From an uncultured Porphyromonadaceae bacterium (GTDB lineage: Bacteria; Bacteroidota; Bacteroidia; Bacteroidales; Muribaculaceae): a stretch of 52,910 nt of DNA. Both the position numbers and the translations under genes were made by a program. Shown here piece after piece: positions 34,955 to 43,549 of this stretch. Location: NCBI GenBank assembly GCA_947175295.1, contig CAMWMK010000013.1, positions 1-52,910 of the forward strand, given 5' to 3'. Every line of letters begins with the position of its first letter. Within the stretch, counting starts at the first letter, position 1. The notes under the pieces are model-generated. The model saw nothing but the letters and a program-made list of their open reading frames with translations. It had not been told where the DNA came from and did not search any database.

Positions 34955-36886
34955 ATGAAACTGACAACTGCAATATTACTGCTTTCGGGCGCTTTATTGT
35001 CGGGTTGCCGACCCTCCGAACAGGGTTTCAGCGCCATATCGCCAGACGGGCGTGTGAAGTTCGAGACGCAGGTAGGTGCCGACAGCGTGCTGCGCTACAG
35101 CGTAAGCTACGACGGCAAGGAAGTGATAAGCCCTTCGCGGCTCGGACTCGTGAGGAAAGGAGTCGACCTCGGGAAAGGGATGAAGCTTAAGAAATCAGAA
35201 TCCAGACAGATCGACGACGCCTACACACTGAAATCGGGCAAAAGGCTTGAGGCACGCGACCGGTGCGTGGAAACGACATACACCTTCACTGCAGCCGATG
35301 GAAGCGAGTTCGACCTCATCGTGCGCGTCTACGACGACGGAGCGGCCTTCCGCTACCGCCTCCACGGCGACGCGAACGTATGCGACACCATAGATGCCGA
35401 ACTAACGGAATTCTCAGTACCGACCGACGGACGCGCATGGATACATCCCTTCGACTGGAACGAGCGCCATAAACCGAGCTACGAACAGTATAGCCACAAC
35501 AACATCCCCGTCAATTCCCTCCCTGACCACGACCGCGGATGGGCCTTTCCGATGCTCTTCCAGTCGGGCGACTCCACGCGCTGGACGATGATTACGGAAG
35601 CATATCTTGACGGAACGTATCCCGCCACTCACGTGGACAACTCCGGAGCCGGAGGATGCTACCGCATCCGTTTCCCGGAACCCGACGAACCAATCATCCC
35701 CGACGATCCACGTCCCGTCTCGACCTATCCCTGGCTTACCCCATGGCGTGCCATCATAGTGGGTGATGATCTCAACGATATCTTCGCCACCCAGATGGTA
35801 TCGGCCCTCAATCCTCCCTGCGAGATAGACGACAGCTGGGTAAAGGCCGGACGCTCGGCCTGGAGCTGGTGGTACGCGCCACGCTCCGTGATGAGCTACG
35901 ACGACCAGATCAAATACATTGATTTCTGCCGCGATATGGGATGGGAATACTCGCTCATCGACGCCTGGTGGGAGAAGATGGACAGCAAGGGGATGGAAGG
36001 TGTGGCCGAATACGCCGCCAAGAACGGCGTCGGACTCTGGCTGTGGTATCACTCAGGCTCCGGGAGGGAGAATGATGAGAACCTTCAGAACCGTATAATG
36101 GCCGATCCGAAGCTGCGCCGCGCAGAGATGGAACGTATCAGCAAACTGGGCGTCAAGGGAATAAAAGTAGATTTCTTCGATACCGACAAGCAGCGCATCA
36201 TAGCCCGCTATCCCGAGATACTCAAGGACGCGGCCGACTTCGGACTGATGGTGGATTTCCACGGTGCAACGCTCCCAAGAGGATTCGAACGCACCTATCC
36301 CAACCTGATGACCACAGAGGCAATCCGCGGCGCCGAGACCCTCGGACGACCGGAGCGATGCGCAAAGGCTGCGGAGCACAATGCCACAGTTCCCTTCACC
36401 CGCAACGTAGTCGGCTCGATGGACTACACTCCGGTCACCTTCTCCGACAAGATTCGCCAGGGAGTACCGGCCGCGCGTCAGACATCGCTGGCTCATCAGC
36501 TTGCGCTCGCGGTGGTGTTTGAGTCGGGATTCCAGTGTTTCGCCGACCGCGCCGATGCCTATCTCGGACTCCCCGAGGGTCCGAGGGAATTCCTCAAGGA
36601 GGTTCCTGCAGCCTGGGACGAAAGCCGCCTGCTGGCCGGATATCCTTCCGACTATGCAGTCGTGGCCAGAAGGAAGGGGAATAAATGGTATGTCGGAGGC
36701 ATCAACGGCCGCAACATCGACCGCTTGGTGGAGTTCAATCTCCCTGACGTGAAAGGAAAGAGTTTCACCGTCATGACCGACGGCGACGACATCAATTCCT
36801 TCGGAGAGCAGAAGATCACAAGCTCAGACGGTGCGGTCAGCGTTCGCATGCTAGGCAACGGAGGCTTCGCCGCCGTAATAGAATAA
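34955..36886 (+). CDS. GH97 retaining alpha-galactosidase-type enzyme
   Basis: The 643-residue lipoprotein (LLSGALLSGCRPS) has the GH97 plan: N-terminal beta-sandwich (VKFETQVGADSVLRYSVSYD), TIM barrel (RSAWSWWYAPRSVMSYDDQI, YSLIDAWWEKMDSKG) and a C-terminal Greek-key domain. GIKVDFFDTDKQ contains Asp406 at the position of the nucleophile in retaining GH97 members, rather than the glutamates of the inverting alpha-glucosidase branch. It should release alpha-linked galactose (or L-arabinopyranose) from side chains. The 69-base gap before it is purine-rich with GTGAAGAGTGAAGAGTGGAG-type repeats. Confidence 0.93.
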   Translation: MKLTTAILLLSGALLSGCRPSEQGFSAISPDGRVKFETQVGADSVLRYSVSYDGKEVISPSRLGLVRKGVDLGKGMKLKKSESRQIDDAYTLKSGKRLEARDRCVETTYTFTAADGSEFDLIVRVYDDGAAFRYRLHGDANVCDTIDAELTEFSVPTDGRAWIHPFDWNERHKPSYEQYSHNNIPVNSLPDHDRGWAFPMLFQSGDSTRWTMITEAYLDGTYPATHVDNSGAGGCYRIRFPEPDEPIIPDDPRPVSTYPWLTPWRAIIVGDDLNDIFATQMVSALNPPCEIDDSWVKAGRSAWSWWYAPRSVMSYDDQIKYIDFCRDMGWEYSLIDAWWEKMDSKGMEGVAEYAAKNGVGLWLWYHSGSGRENDENLQNRIMADPKLRRAEMERISKLGVKGIKVDFFDTDKQRIIARYPEILKDAADFGLMVDFHGATLPRGFERTYPNLMTTEAIRGAETLGRPERCAKAAEHNATVPFTRNVVGSMDYTPVTFSDKIRQGVPAARQTSLAHQLALAVVFESGFQCFADRADAYLGLPEGPREFLKEVPAAWDESRLLAGYPSDYAVVARRKGNKWYVGGINGRNIDRLVEFNLPDVKGKSFTVMTDGDDINSFGEQKITSSDGAVSVRMLGNGGFAAVIE

Positions 36887-36954
36887 AATTTGATTTCCAT
36901 CGACATATACTTATGCATTATGAATTGTGCATTATGCATTATCACTTAATACTT

Positions 36955-39138
36955 ATGAATATACGAAAGATAATTGCGCTTCTGGTCTGTCTGCCGGGGA
37001 TATTTTACGCCGCGGCGGCCATCTACTGGACGGAAGTGGAGCCTGGAATATGGAAAGGAATCGTCGGTACGCCGGAAGACTATGACCTTCTGAAGGTGGC
37101 TGCCTGTAAGCCGGCCAGTGAGGGATTATCCCGCCTCCCGGAAGTGTCGCTCCCTGCACTTGCCGATAAAATCAGAGGAGAGGTACGCGACGGAAAGACC
37201 GAAATCAGCGTGCCACTCGTCAAGGGAGAGCAGCTCTATGGTTTCGGCCTCAACTTCCAGACCGTACATCAGCGCGGAAAGATACTAAACCTCCACGTAG
37301 ACCACTACGGAGGCAAGGATACCGGCCGCACGCATGCGCCGGTGCCCTTCTATATCTCAAGCGACGGCTACGGTGTCTTCATCAACTCCGCCCGCTACAT
37401 CACCGTCTATGCCGGATCCGGCTCACGTAAGGACAGTCCCGAGGCTCCGGAGGCCCTTGACCGCAATACCGACAAGAACTGGAAGGCGCGTCCATATTCC
37501 GACGCGGTCGCTATCCAGGTGCCCGCTCCCGGAGCGGAGATATACCTCATCGGAGGTCCGACGCCAATGGATGTGGTGCGCCGCTACAACCTCCTATGCG
37601 GCGGCGGAACGCTCCCTCCCCGCTGGGGACTCGGATTCACCCAGCGCACGCAGCGCCTCTATGACGCCGACATGGTGGAGAAGGAAGCCGACGAATTCGA
37701 ACGCATGGGCTATCCGCTCGACTTCATCGGCCTCGAGCCGGGATGGCAGAGCAAGGCATATCCCTGTAGCTTCGAGTGGGATGCTACCCGCTTCCCCGAT
37801 CCAAAGGGTTTTGTGGGCCGTATGCTCGACAAGAATGTAAGGATCAACCTCTGGACCAATCCCTATATCTCCCCGGCCTCCGACATCTATGAGCAGATGT
37901 ATCCCCACAGCGGTTCGCACACCGTATGGTGCGGAATCGTTCCGGACTTCGCCGATACCGAGGCGCAGAGGATATGGAACGACAAGCTCGCCCGAGAGCA
38001 CATCGATCTCGGCGTCAGCGGCTACAAGATCGACGAGGTGGACGGCTACGACTTCTACCTTTGGCCCGACGTGGCTGAGTTCCCTTCCGGAACCCCTGCG
38101 GAACAGATGCGCCAGACCTACGGTCTCTGGGTGCAGCGCACTTCGGCCGACCTCTATAAGAAACGTAACCAGCGTACATTCGGACTCGTGAGGGCCTCCA
38201 ATGCGGGAGCCAGCTCGCTTCCTTACGTGCTCTACAACGACTACTACAGCCATCAGGACTTCATAACGGCTCTCATCAACTCCGGCTTCTGCGGAGTCTT
38301 ATGGACTCCGGAAGTCAGGGGCTCTAAGACCGGAGAGGAATGGCTGCGCCGTTTCCAGACAGTGGTGTTCTCTCCGATGGCTATGATCAATGCATGGTCG
38401 AGCGGCACCAAACCCTGGTCATTCCCTGAAGTTGCCGAGCAGGTAAAGGAATATTCGTTGCTGAGGATGCGTATGATGCCTTACTGGTATACTGAATTCG
38501 CCCGCTACCACTTCGACGGCATACCTCCCTTCCGCGCCATGAACCTCGAACCCGGTTTCAGCCCCGACAGTGGAGTGACGACAGAGCTCAAGAATGGAAA
38601 CCTTGAAGACAACCCCTACCTCGAAGCCGTCACCAAGGAGATAAAAGACCAGTATATGGCAGGGGAATACCTTCTTGTGGCTCCCATCTTCACCGGCGAG
38701 AAGACCCGCAAGGTAATACTGCCGAAGGGAAACTGGTATGACTTCTATACCGGCGACTACGTCGGCAACGGAGAGACAATAGAAGTAACCCCGGGACTCG
38801 ACCGGATTCCCGTCTATGTGAAAGACGGCGGCATAATCCCCATGATGGAGCCGCGCCTTCATGCCCCGGCTCCGGGAGAGAAGACCGATATTGAGATGCG
38901 TCACTACGGACAGGCCGACGGCGACTACCGTCTTTATGACGACGACGGCGTCTCCTACGACTACGAGAAGGGTGACTATGCCTGGCGCGACATAACGGTG
39001 CGCCGACAGAAAGACGGCACTCTCAGAGGCTTCATTTCGAAGCCTCTCAAGGGAAAACCTAATTCAGTCGGAAAAGTGACCTGGAAATTCATGACCGAGC
39101 CTTCGCATAAAGGGACTAACGGACAAAGAACGCAGTAA
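36955..39138 (+). CDS. GH31 alpha-glycosidase (alpha-xylosidase/alpha-galactosidase type)
   Basis: I choose ATG 36955 (MNIRKIIALLVCLPGIFYAA, signal peptide). The frame extends to 36913 through an AT-rich repeat that looks non-coding. The 727 residues contain the GH31 barrel: PPRWGLGFTQRTQRLYD, IGLEPGWQSKAYPCSFEWD, SGYKIDEVDGYD with probable nucleophile Asp360, VRASNAGASSLPYVLYNDYY, GFCGVLWTPEVRG and MPYWYTEFARYHFDGIPPFR. C-terminal sandwich domains follow. GH31 covers alpha-glucosidase, alpha-xylosidase and alpha-galactosidase. With GH97 and GH36 beside it, either xylose or galactose is plausible. Confidence 0.93.
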   Translation: MNIRKIIALLVCLPGIFYAAAAIYWTEVEPGIWKGIVGTPEDYDLLKVAACKPASEGLSRLPEVSLPALADKIRGEVRDGKTEISVPLVKGEQLYGFGLNFQTVHQRGKILNLHVDHYGGKDTGRTHAPVPFYISSDGYGVFINSARYITVYAGSGSRKDSPEAPEALDRNTDKNWKARPYSDAVAIQVPAPGAEIYLIGGPTPMDVVRRYNLLCGGGTLPPRWGLGFTQRTQRLYDADMVEKEADEFERMGYPLDFIGLEPGWQSKAYPCSFEWDATRFPDPKGFVGRMLDKNVRINLWTNPYISPASDIYEQMYPHSGSHTVWCGIVPDFADTEAQRIWNDKLAREHIDLGVSGYKIDEVDGYDFYLWPDVAEFPSGTPAEQMRQTYGLWVQRTSADLYKKRNQRTFGLVRASNAGASSLPYVLYNDYYSHQDFITALINSGFCGVLWTPEVRGSKTGEEWLRRFQTVVFSPMAMINAWSSGTKPWSFPEVAEQVKEYSLLRMRMMPYWYTEFARYHFDGIPPFRAMNLEPGFSPDSGVTTELKNGNLEDNPYLEAVTKEIKDQYMAGEYLLVAPIFTGEKTRKVILPKGNWYDFYTGDYVGNGETIEVTPGLDRIPVYVKDGGIIPMMEPRLHAPAPGEKTDIEMRHYGQADGDYRLYDDDGVSYDYEKGDYAWRDITVRRQKDGTLRGFISKPLKGKPNSVGKVTWKFMTEPSHKGTNGQRTQ

Positions 39139-39167
39139 AATTATAATACTAACGAATAGATACTGAA

Positions 39168-41324
39168 ATGAAACATAGTATATTGAATATGATGGCTGCG
39201 GCTGTCCTCTTGCCGGCTGTGGCATTCGGAGCGGAGAAGCAGAAGCTGGAGATAGTCTCCGACAATCTTAAACTCACCCTTATGGTAGGGGAGGACGGCC
39301 GTCTGTATCAGCTCGGATTTGGCGACGCCTCCGCTGACATCGCTATTCCGGACAAGGAATTGCCGCGTGAAATGGAGTTCGTGCCTGCCTACGGCAACGG
39401 AGTGATCACCGAACCGGCCATTCAGGCCACACATACCGACGGCAACACATCTACCGACCTTCGCTACGTCGGATATCGGACGGATACCGTAGCTCCCGGC
39501 ATCACCCATACAGTAATCTCTCTTAAAGACCCTGCCTATAGATTCTTCGTAGATGTCAATGTGAAATGCTACGAAAACTCCGGCATGATGGAGATGTGGA
39601 ACGATATCCGCCATGATGAGCGCGGGGGCAAAGTGACGCTTTACCGCTACGCATCAGCATCTCCTCTGCTAAATTCCGATCAGTACTGGCTTACTCAGTT
39701 CAACGGAAGATACAAGCGCGAGGCCACTCTTGAGGAGGAACGGTTAGGACAGGGCATGAAGGTGCTCGACTCGAAACTCGGAATACGCGCCACCCAATAC
39801 CGCATACCATCCTTCATCCTCGCCTACGGCCATCCCGCCGATGAAAGGGAGGGGGAAGTGTTTGCAGGGTCGCTGAGATGGTCAGGGTCCTACCAGCTCT
39901 CCTTCGACAAGGACTGGAACAATCGGCTACGTGTGCTTTCAGGAATCAATCCTTTAGGGTCGCACATCAATCTCGAACGAGGAGAGGAGTTTGCCACTCC
40001 CGCCATGCTCTATGTCTACAGCAAGAACGGAAAAGGAGATACAAGCCGACGTTTCCACCGATGGGCCAATCAATATGCGGTGAGGGATGCTGCACGTCCA
40101 CGTCCTGTGCTGCTCAACAATTGGGAGGCTACACACTGCGACTTCGATGAAGAGCGCCTTGTAGGGCTTTTCGACGGAGCCAAAGAAGTAGGAGCTGAAC
40201 TGTTTCTGCTTGACGACGGATGGTTTGGCAACGGCGAATATTCGCGCGATGACGACAAGCACGGCCTCGGCGATTGGGAGATCTCGACAAAGAAGCTTCC
40301 CAGAGGCCTTTCCTACCTTGCAAAGGAGGCATCGAAAAGGAAAGTAGGATTCGGTATATGGCTCGAGCCGGAGATGGTCAGCCCTAAAAGCGCACTCTAT
40401 GAGCAGCATCCGGAGTGGATCATAACGCAGCAGAAGCGTGAGCCCATACTTGGCCGCCATCAGGAGATCCTTGACCTTACGCGTCCTGAGGTGCAGCAGT
40501 TTGAGTGGGAAGTGATCGACAACACACTTGGTCCCAACCCCGGAGTATCCTATGTGAAATGGGACTGCAACCGCTACGTCACCCAACCCGGCTCAGGATA
40601 TCTCCCTGCCCAGGATCAGAGCCATCTGATGGTAGACTACAACAAGGCGCTCTACCGGCTTATGGACCGGTTTGCAACTGCCTATCCTGATGTCACGGCG
40701 ATGCTTTGCGCCGGGGGCGGAGGGCGCGCCGACTATGGAGCTATGCCTTACTTCCATTCCTTCTGGCCGAGCGACAATACCGATCCCTTAGGGAGAATCA
40801 AGATACAGTGGGGATTCGGCCATTTCTTCCCCGGAAGTACTATGGCGGCCCACGTCACAAGAATGGGCAAGCGGCATCTTAAGCTGGCGATCGACGTGGC
40901 GCTGAGTGGAACATTCGGCATAGACCTCGCCCTCGACAAAGCCACTCCGGAGGAACGCCGCCAGCTGGCACAGGGCGTGAAGCTCTACAAGGATGAAATC
41001 CGAGATCTCGTGATGTTTGGTGAACTTTATCGCCTCGTCTCTCCCTACGAGAACCCGATGGCCTCGATGAGCTATGTCTCCAAAGATAAAAAAGAGGGTG
41101 TGGTCTATATTTACCAAATCGAAGACGGCGGCGTGCCACAGGTAAGGCTCGACGGACTCGACCCGAAGCGCCGCTACACCGTAAGGGAAGTAGGCCTTCC
41201 AGACAAGATGTCGCCCCGCTTCCTGACCGCGACGTATACAGGACAGGAGCTTATGGAAAGGGGGCTGGATAATCCTCTCTCCTCGCAGTTCGACAGCGCG
41301 GTGCTGAGAGTAAGCGCGCTATAA
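39168..41324 (+). CDS. GH36 alpha-galactosidase
   Basis: The 718-residue protein has a signal peptide (MKHSILNMMAAAVLLPAVAFG) and all GH36 marks: LLNNWEATHCDFDEE, LFLLDDGWFG, GIWLEPEMVSPKS, YVKWDCNR with nucleophile Asp466 and SFWPSDNTD with acid/base Asp536. The usual CSGGGGRFD is CAGGGGRADYG here, a mild variation. It should release terminal alpha-galactose. It follows GH31 by 29 bases, so three alpha-glycosidases (GH97, GH31, GH36) form one consecutive set. Confidence 0.95.
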   Translation: MKHSILNMMAAAVLLPAVAFGAEKQKLEIVSDNLKLTLMVGEDGRLYQLGFGDASADIAIPDKELPREMEFVPAYGNGVITEPAIQATHTDGNTSTDLRYVGYRTDTVAPGITHTVISLKDPAYRFFVDVNVKCYENSGMMEMWNDIRHDERGGKVTLYRYASASPLLNSDQYWLTQFNGRYKREATLEEERLGQGMKVLDSKLGIRATQYRIPSFILAYGHPADEREGEVFAGSLRWSGSYQLSFDKDWNNRLRVLSGINPLGSHINLERGEEFATPAMLYVYSKNGKGDTSRRFHRWANQYAVRDAARPRPVLLNNWEATHCDFDEERLVGLFDGAKEVGAELFLLDDGWFGNGEYSRDDDKHGLGDWEISTKKLPRGLSYLAKEASKRKVGFGIWLEPEMVSPKSALYEQHPEWIITQQKREPILGRHQEILDLTRPEVQQFEWEVIDNTLGPNPGVSYVKWDCNRYVTQPGSGYLPAQDQSHLMVDYNKALYRLMDRFATAYPDVTAMLCAGGGGRADYGAMPYFHSFWPSDNTDPLGRIKIQWGFGHFFPGSTMAAHVTRMGKRHLKLAIDVALSGTFGIDLALDKATPEERRQLAQGVKLYKDEIRDLVMFGELYRLVSPYENPMASMSYVSKDKKEGVVYIYQIEDGGVPQVRLDGLDPKRRYTVREVGLPDKMSPRFLTATYTGQELMERGLDNPLSSQFDSAVLRVSAL

Positions 41325-41385
41325 ACCTCACTCATAGGCTATAAGAAAACAATTAATATTTCAATTCTATCAAAATCATAGAACG

Positions 41386-43422
41386 ATGATACTTAAGAAA
41401 CTATTCATAGGAGCCATTTCATGCCTTATGGCAGCTCCGACGGCGATCTGCGCCGACAACCGCTGGAAGATATGTGATGACGGATCCATCACCTGGAACA
41501 TAAAGGAAAGCGCACCGGCGCATAAAGACCACGTAGAGATGAGCGGTCAGCAGATATCCGTGGTGCTCCGATATGGGGTGGACGACGATGGAGCCTTCAA
41601 GCTCAACCGAGCCCTCGTGTTTCCGATGCTGCGTCTCAAACCCAACAAGACACAGAGCAATCTGAAGCAGCGTTTCGACATAGATATCCCGGGCCTCATC
41701 ACTGTGGATGAACTTAACCTGACCGACGAAAAGGTGAAATCGGTAAATTTCGACGGTATAATGACGGTGGAGAGTTCATTCAGTCACGTTCAGCGGCGTA
41801 AGAAAGTGGAAGACGCGGTGTCGCTGAAGCGAACCCTCTATCCCTCGCCCAACGGCGCTTTCTACTGCGAGGAATACAGCTTCACCAACAACCTTAAGAA
41901 CCCGTTGAAATTCAGAATTCCTCAATTGGACCTCAAGTACGTAACTCCGGAAGAAGTCGGAGTATACGGGTCTTACACCATCGAGGCCTCGATGTCGAAA
42001 GACGGAGTGTTTGAAGTGCAGCCGGGCGAGACCCTTGACTTCAACGTGGTCTATTCAGGCCGCAAGAGCGGAGAGGCTCCGGGGCGGCGTCCTAACATGG
42101 ACGCGCAGCGCGACGGACGCCGTGCCCTGATACGCGGATGGTGGGACAACCTTGTGCTTGACACTCCCGACTCAGTGCTCAACACTATGTTCGCTTTTGC
42201 CAAACTCCGTGGCGCTGAGAGTATCTACAATACAAAGGGAGGACTCATGCACGGTCCCGGCGGAGAGGCTTACTATGCGGCGGTATGGGCCAACGATCAG
42301 GCAGAGTACATCAATCCTTTCTTCCCCTTCTTGGGATATGAGATTGGCAATCAGTCGGCTCTCAACGCATTCCGTCATTTCGCCCGCTACATGAACGATG
42401 AGTACAAGTCGATCCCCAGCTCCATCATCTCGGAAGGAGTGGGCACATGGCACGGAGCGAAAGACCGTGGCGACGGCGCGATGATAGCCTATGGTGCCTC
42501 CCGATACGCACTGGCAAGGGCAAGCAAAGAGGAGGCTAAAGAACTCTGGCCCCTTATTGAATGGTGTCTTGAATACTGCCGGCGACAGCTAAATGAAGGG
42601 GGAGTGGTGGCTTCTGATTCTGATGAACTTGAAAACCGCTTCCCTTCCGGCGACGCCAACCTCTGCACCTCCACGCTCTACTATGACGCCCTTCTCTCGG
42701 CAGCATATCTCGGCAAGGAACTCGGAATTCCCGCGAAACAGATAGAAGGTTACAGAAAGCAGGCTACTGAACTTCGTAAATCTATCGAGTCATATTTCGG
42801 CCGTAACGTCGAGGGGTTCGATACATATCAGTATTACGACGGCAACGACGTGCTCCGCTCATGGATATGCATGCCACTGATTGTGGGTATCGACGAGCGC
42901 GCCACGGGCACTATCGACGCCCTATTCTCTCCGCGCCTCTGGACCGATGATGGACTTCTCACGCAGGCCGGTACCGAGACATTCTGGGACCGATCTACCC
43001 TTTACGCACTCCGTGGCACACTCGCCGCCGGGGAAACGGAGCGGGGTATGGATTTCCTCAAGCGTTATTCCGGACGCCGCCTCCTCGGCGACCATGTGCC
43101 CTATGCCATCGAGGCGTGGCCGGAAGGAGATCAGCGTCACCTATCGGCGGAATCAGGACTGTATTGCCGCATCTTCACAGAAGGTCTCTTCGGTATACGT
43201 CCTACAGGATTCTCAAGCTTCGACCTCACGCCCCGCCTGCCTAAAGAATGGAACTACGCCAACCTGTGCAACGTGCGTGCTTTCGGTGATGATTTCGACA
43301 TCAGGGTGTCGCGTCTCAAGGGCAACCGTCTTGACGTGAAAATCGTGCGCGGAGACAAAGTTTTGGTAAACAAAAAGGTAAAGGAAGGGGAAACAATCAG
43401 GATTTCTTTGCCTAAGAAATAA
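41386..43422 (+). CDS. Secreted six-hairpin glycosidase-like protein, family unassigned
   Basis: The 678-residue protein has a signal peptide (MILKKLFIGAISCLMAAPTAICA), a beta-rich N-terminal third and an (alpha/alpha)6-barrel-like remainder. Recognisable stretches are RGAESIYNTKGGLMHGPGG, YYAAVWANDQAEYINPFFPF, FPSGDANLCTSTLYYDALLS and FWDRSTLYALRGTLAAGE. This resembles glycogen-debranching or GH78/GH127-like six-hairpin enzymes in overall plan, but I cannot place it in a numbered family. AVWANDQAEY and PEGDQRHLSAES carry acidic residues that could be catalytic. Its place between GH36 and PL8 suggests it trims a decoration of the same glycan. Confidence 0.75.
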   Translation: MILKKLFIGAISCLMAAPTAICADNRWKICDDGSITWNIKESAPAHKDHVEMSGQQISVVLRYGVDDDGAFKLNRALVFPMLRLKPNKTQSNLKQRFDIDIPGLITVDELNLTDEKVKSVNFDGIMTVESSFSHVQRRKKVEDAVSLKRTLYPSPNGAFYCEEYSFTNNLKNPLKFRIPQLDLKYVTPEEVGVYGSYTIEASMSKDGVFEVQPGETLDFNVVYSGRKSGEAPGRRPNMDAQRDGRRALIRGWWDNLVLDTPDSVLNTMFAFAKLRGAESIYNTKGGLMHGPGGEAYYAAVWANDQAEYINPFFPFLGYEIGNQSALNAFRHFARYMNDEYKSIPSSIISEGVGTWHGAKDRGDGAMIAYGASRYALARASKEEAKELWPLIEWCLEYCRRQLNEGGVVASDSDELENRFPSGDANLCTSTLYYDALLSAAYLGKELGIPAKQIEGYRKQATELRKSIESYFGRNVEGFDTYQYYDGNDVLRSWICMPLIVGIDERATGTIDALFSPRLWTDDGLLTQAGTETFWDRSTLYALRGTLAAGETERGMDFLKRYSGRRLLGDHVPYAIEAWPEGDQRHLSAESGLYCRIFTEGLFGIRPTGFSSFDLTPRLPKEWNYANLCNVRAFGDDFDIRVSRLKGNRLDVKIVRGDKVLVNKKVKEGETIRISLPKK

Positions 43423-43473
43423 TTCTTATAGCATTTGGTGGAATTTTGGAATATAGGTCGGGTAAAACCGGCC

Positions 43474-43481
43474 TATATTTG
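43474..43481 (+). promoter_or_regulatory. -7 promoter element before the PL8 gene
   Basis: TATATTTG followed by CA matches TAnnTTTG. A TTTG at 43445-43448 is 25 bases upstream, longer than usual. This suggests an internal promoter for the lyase genes. Confidence 0.5.
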
Positions 43482-43549
43482 CATCATGAAACCTGCCCAC
43501 AGGGCTTACGTCAGAAACGCTGGGCGGTGAAAGTGCAAAAATTTGAATT

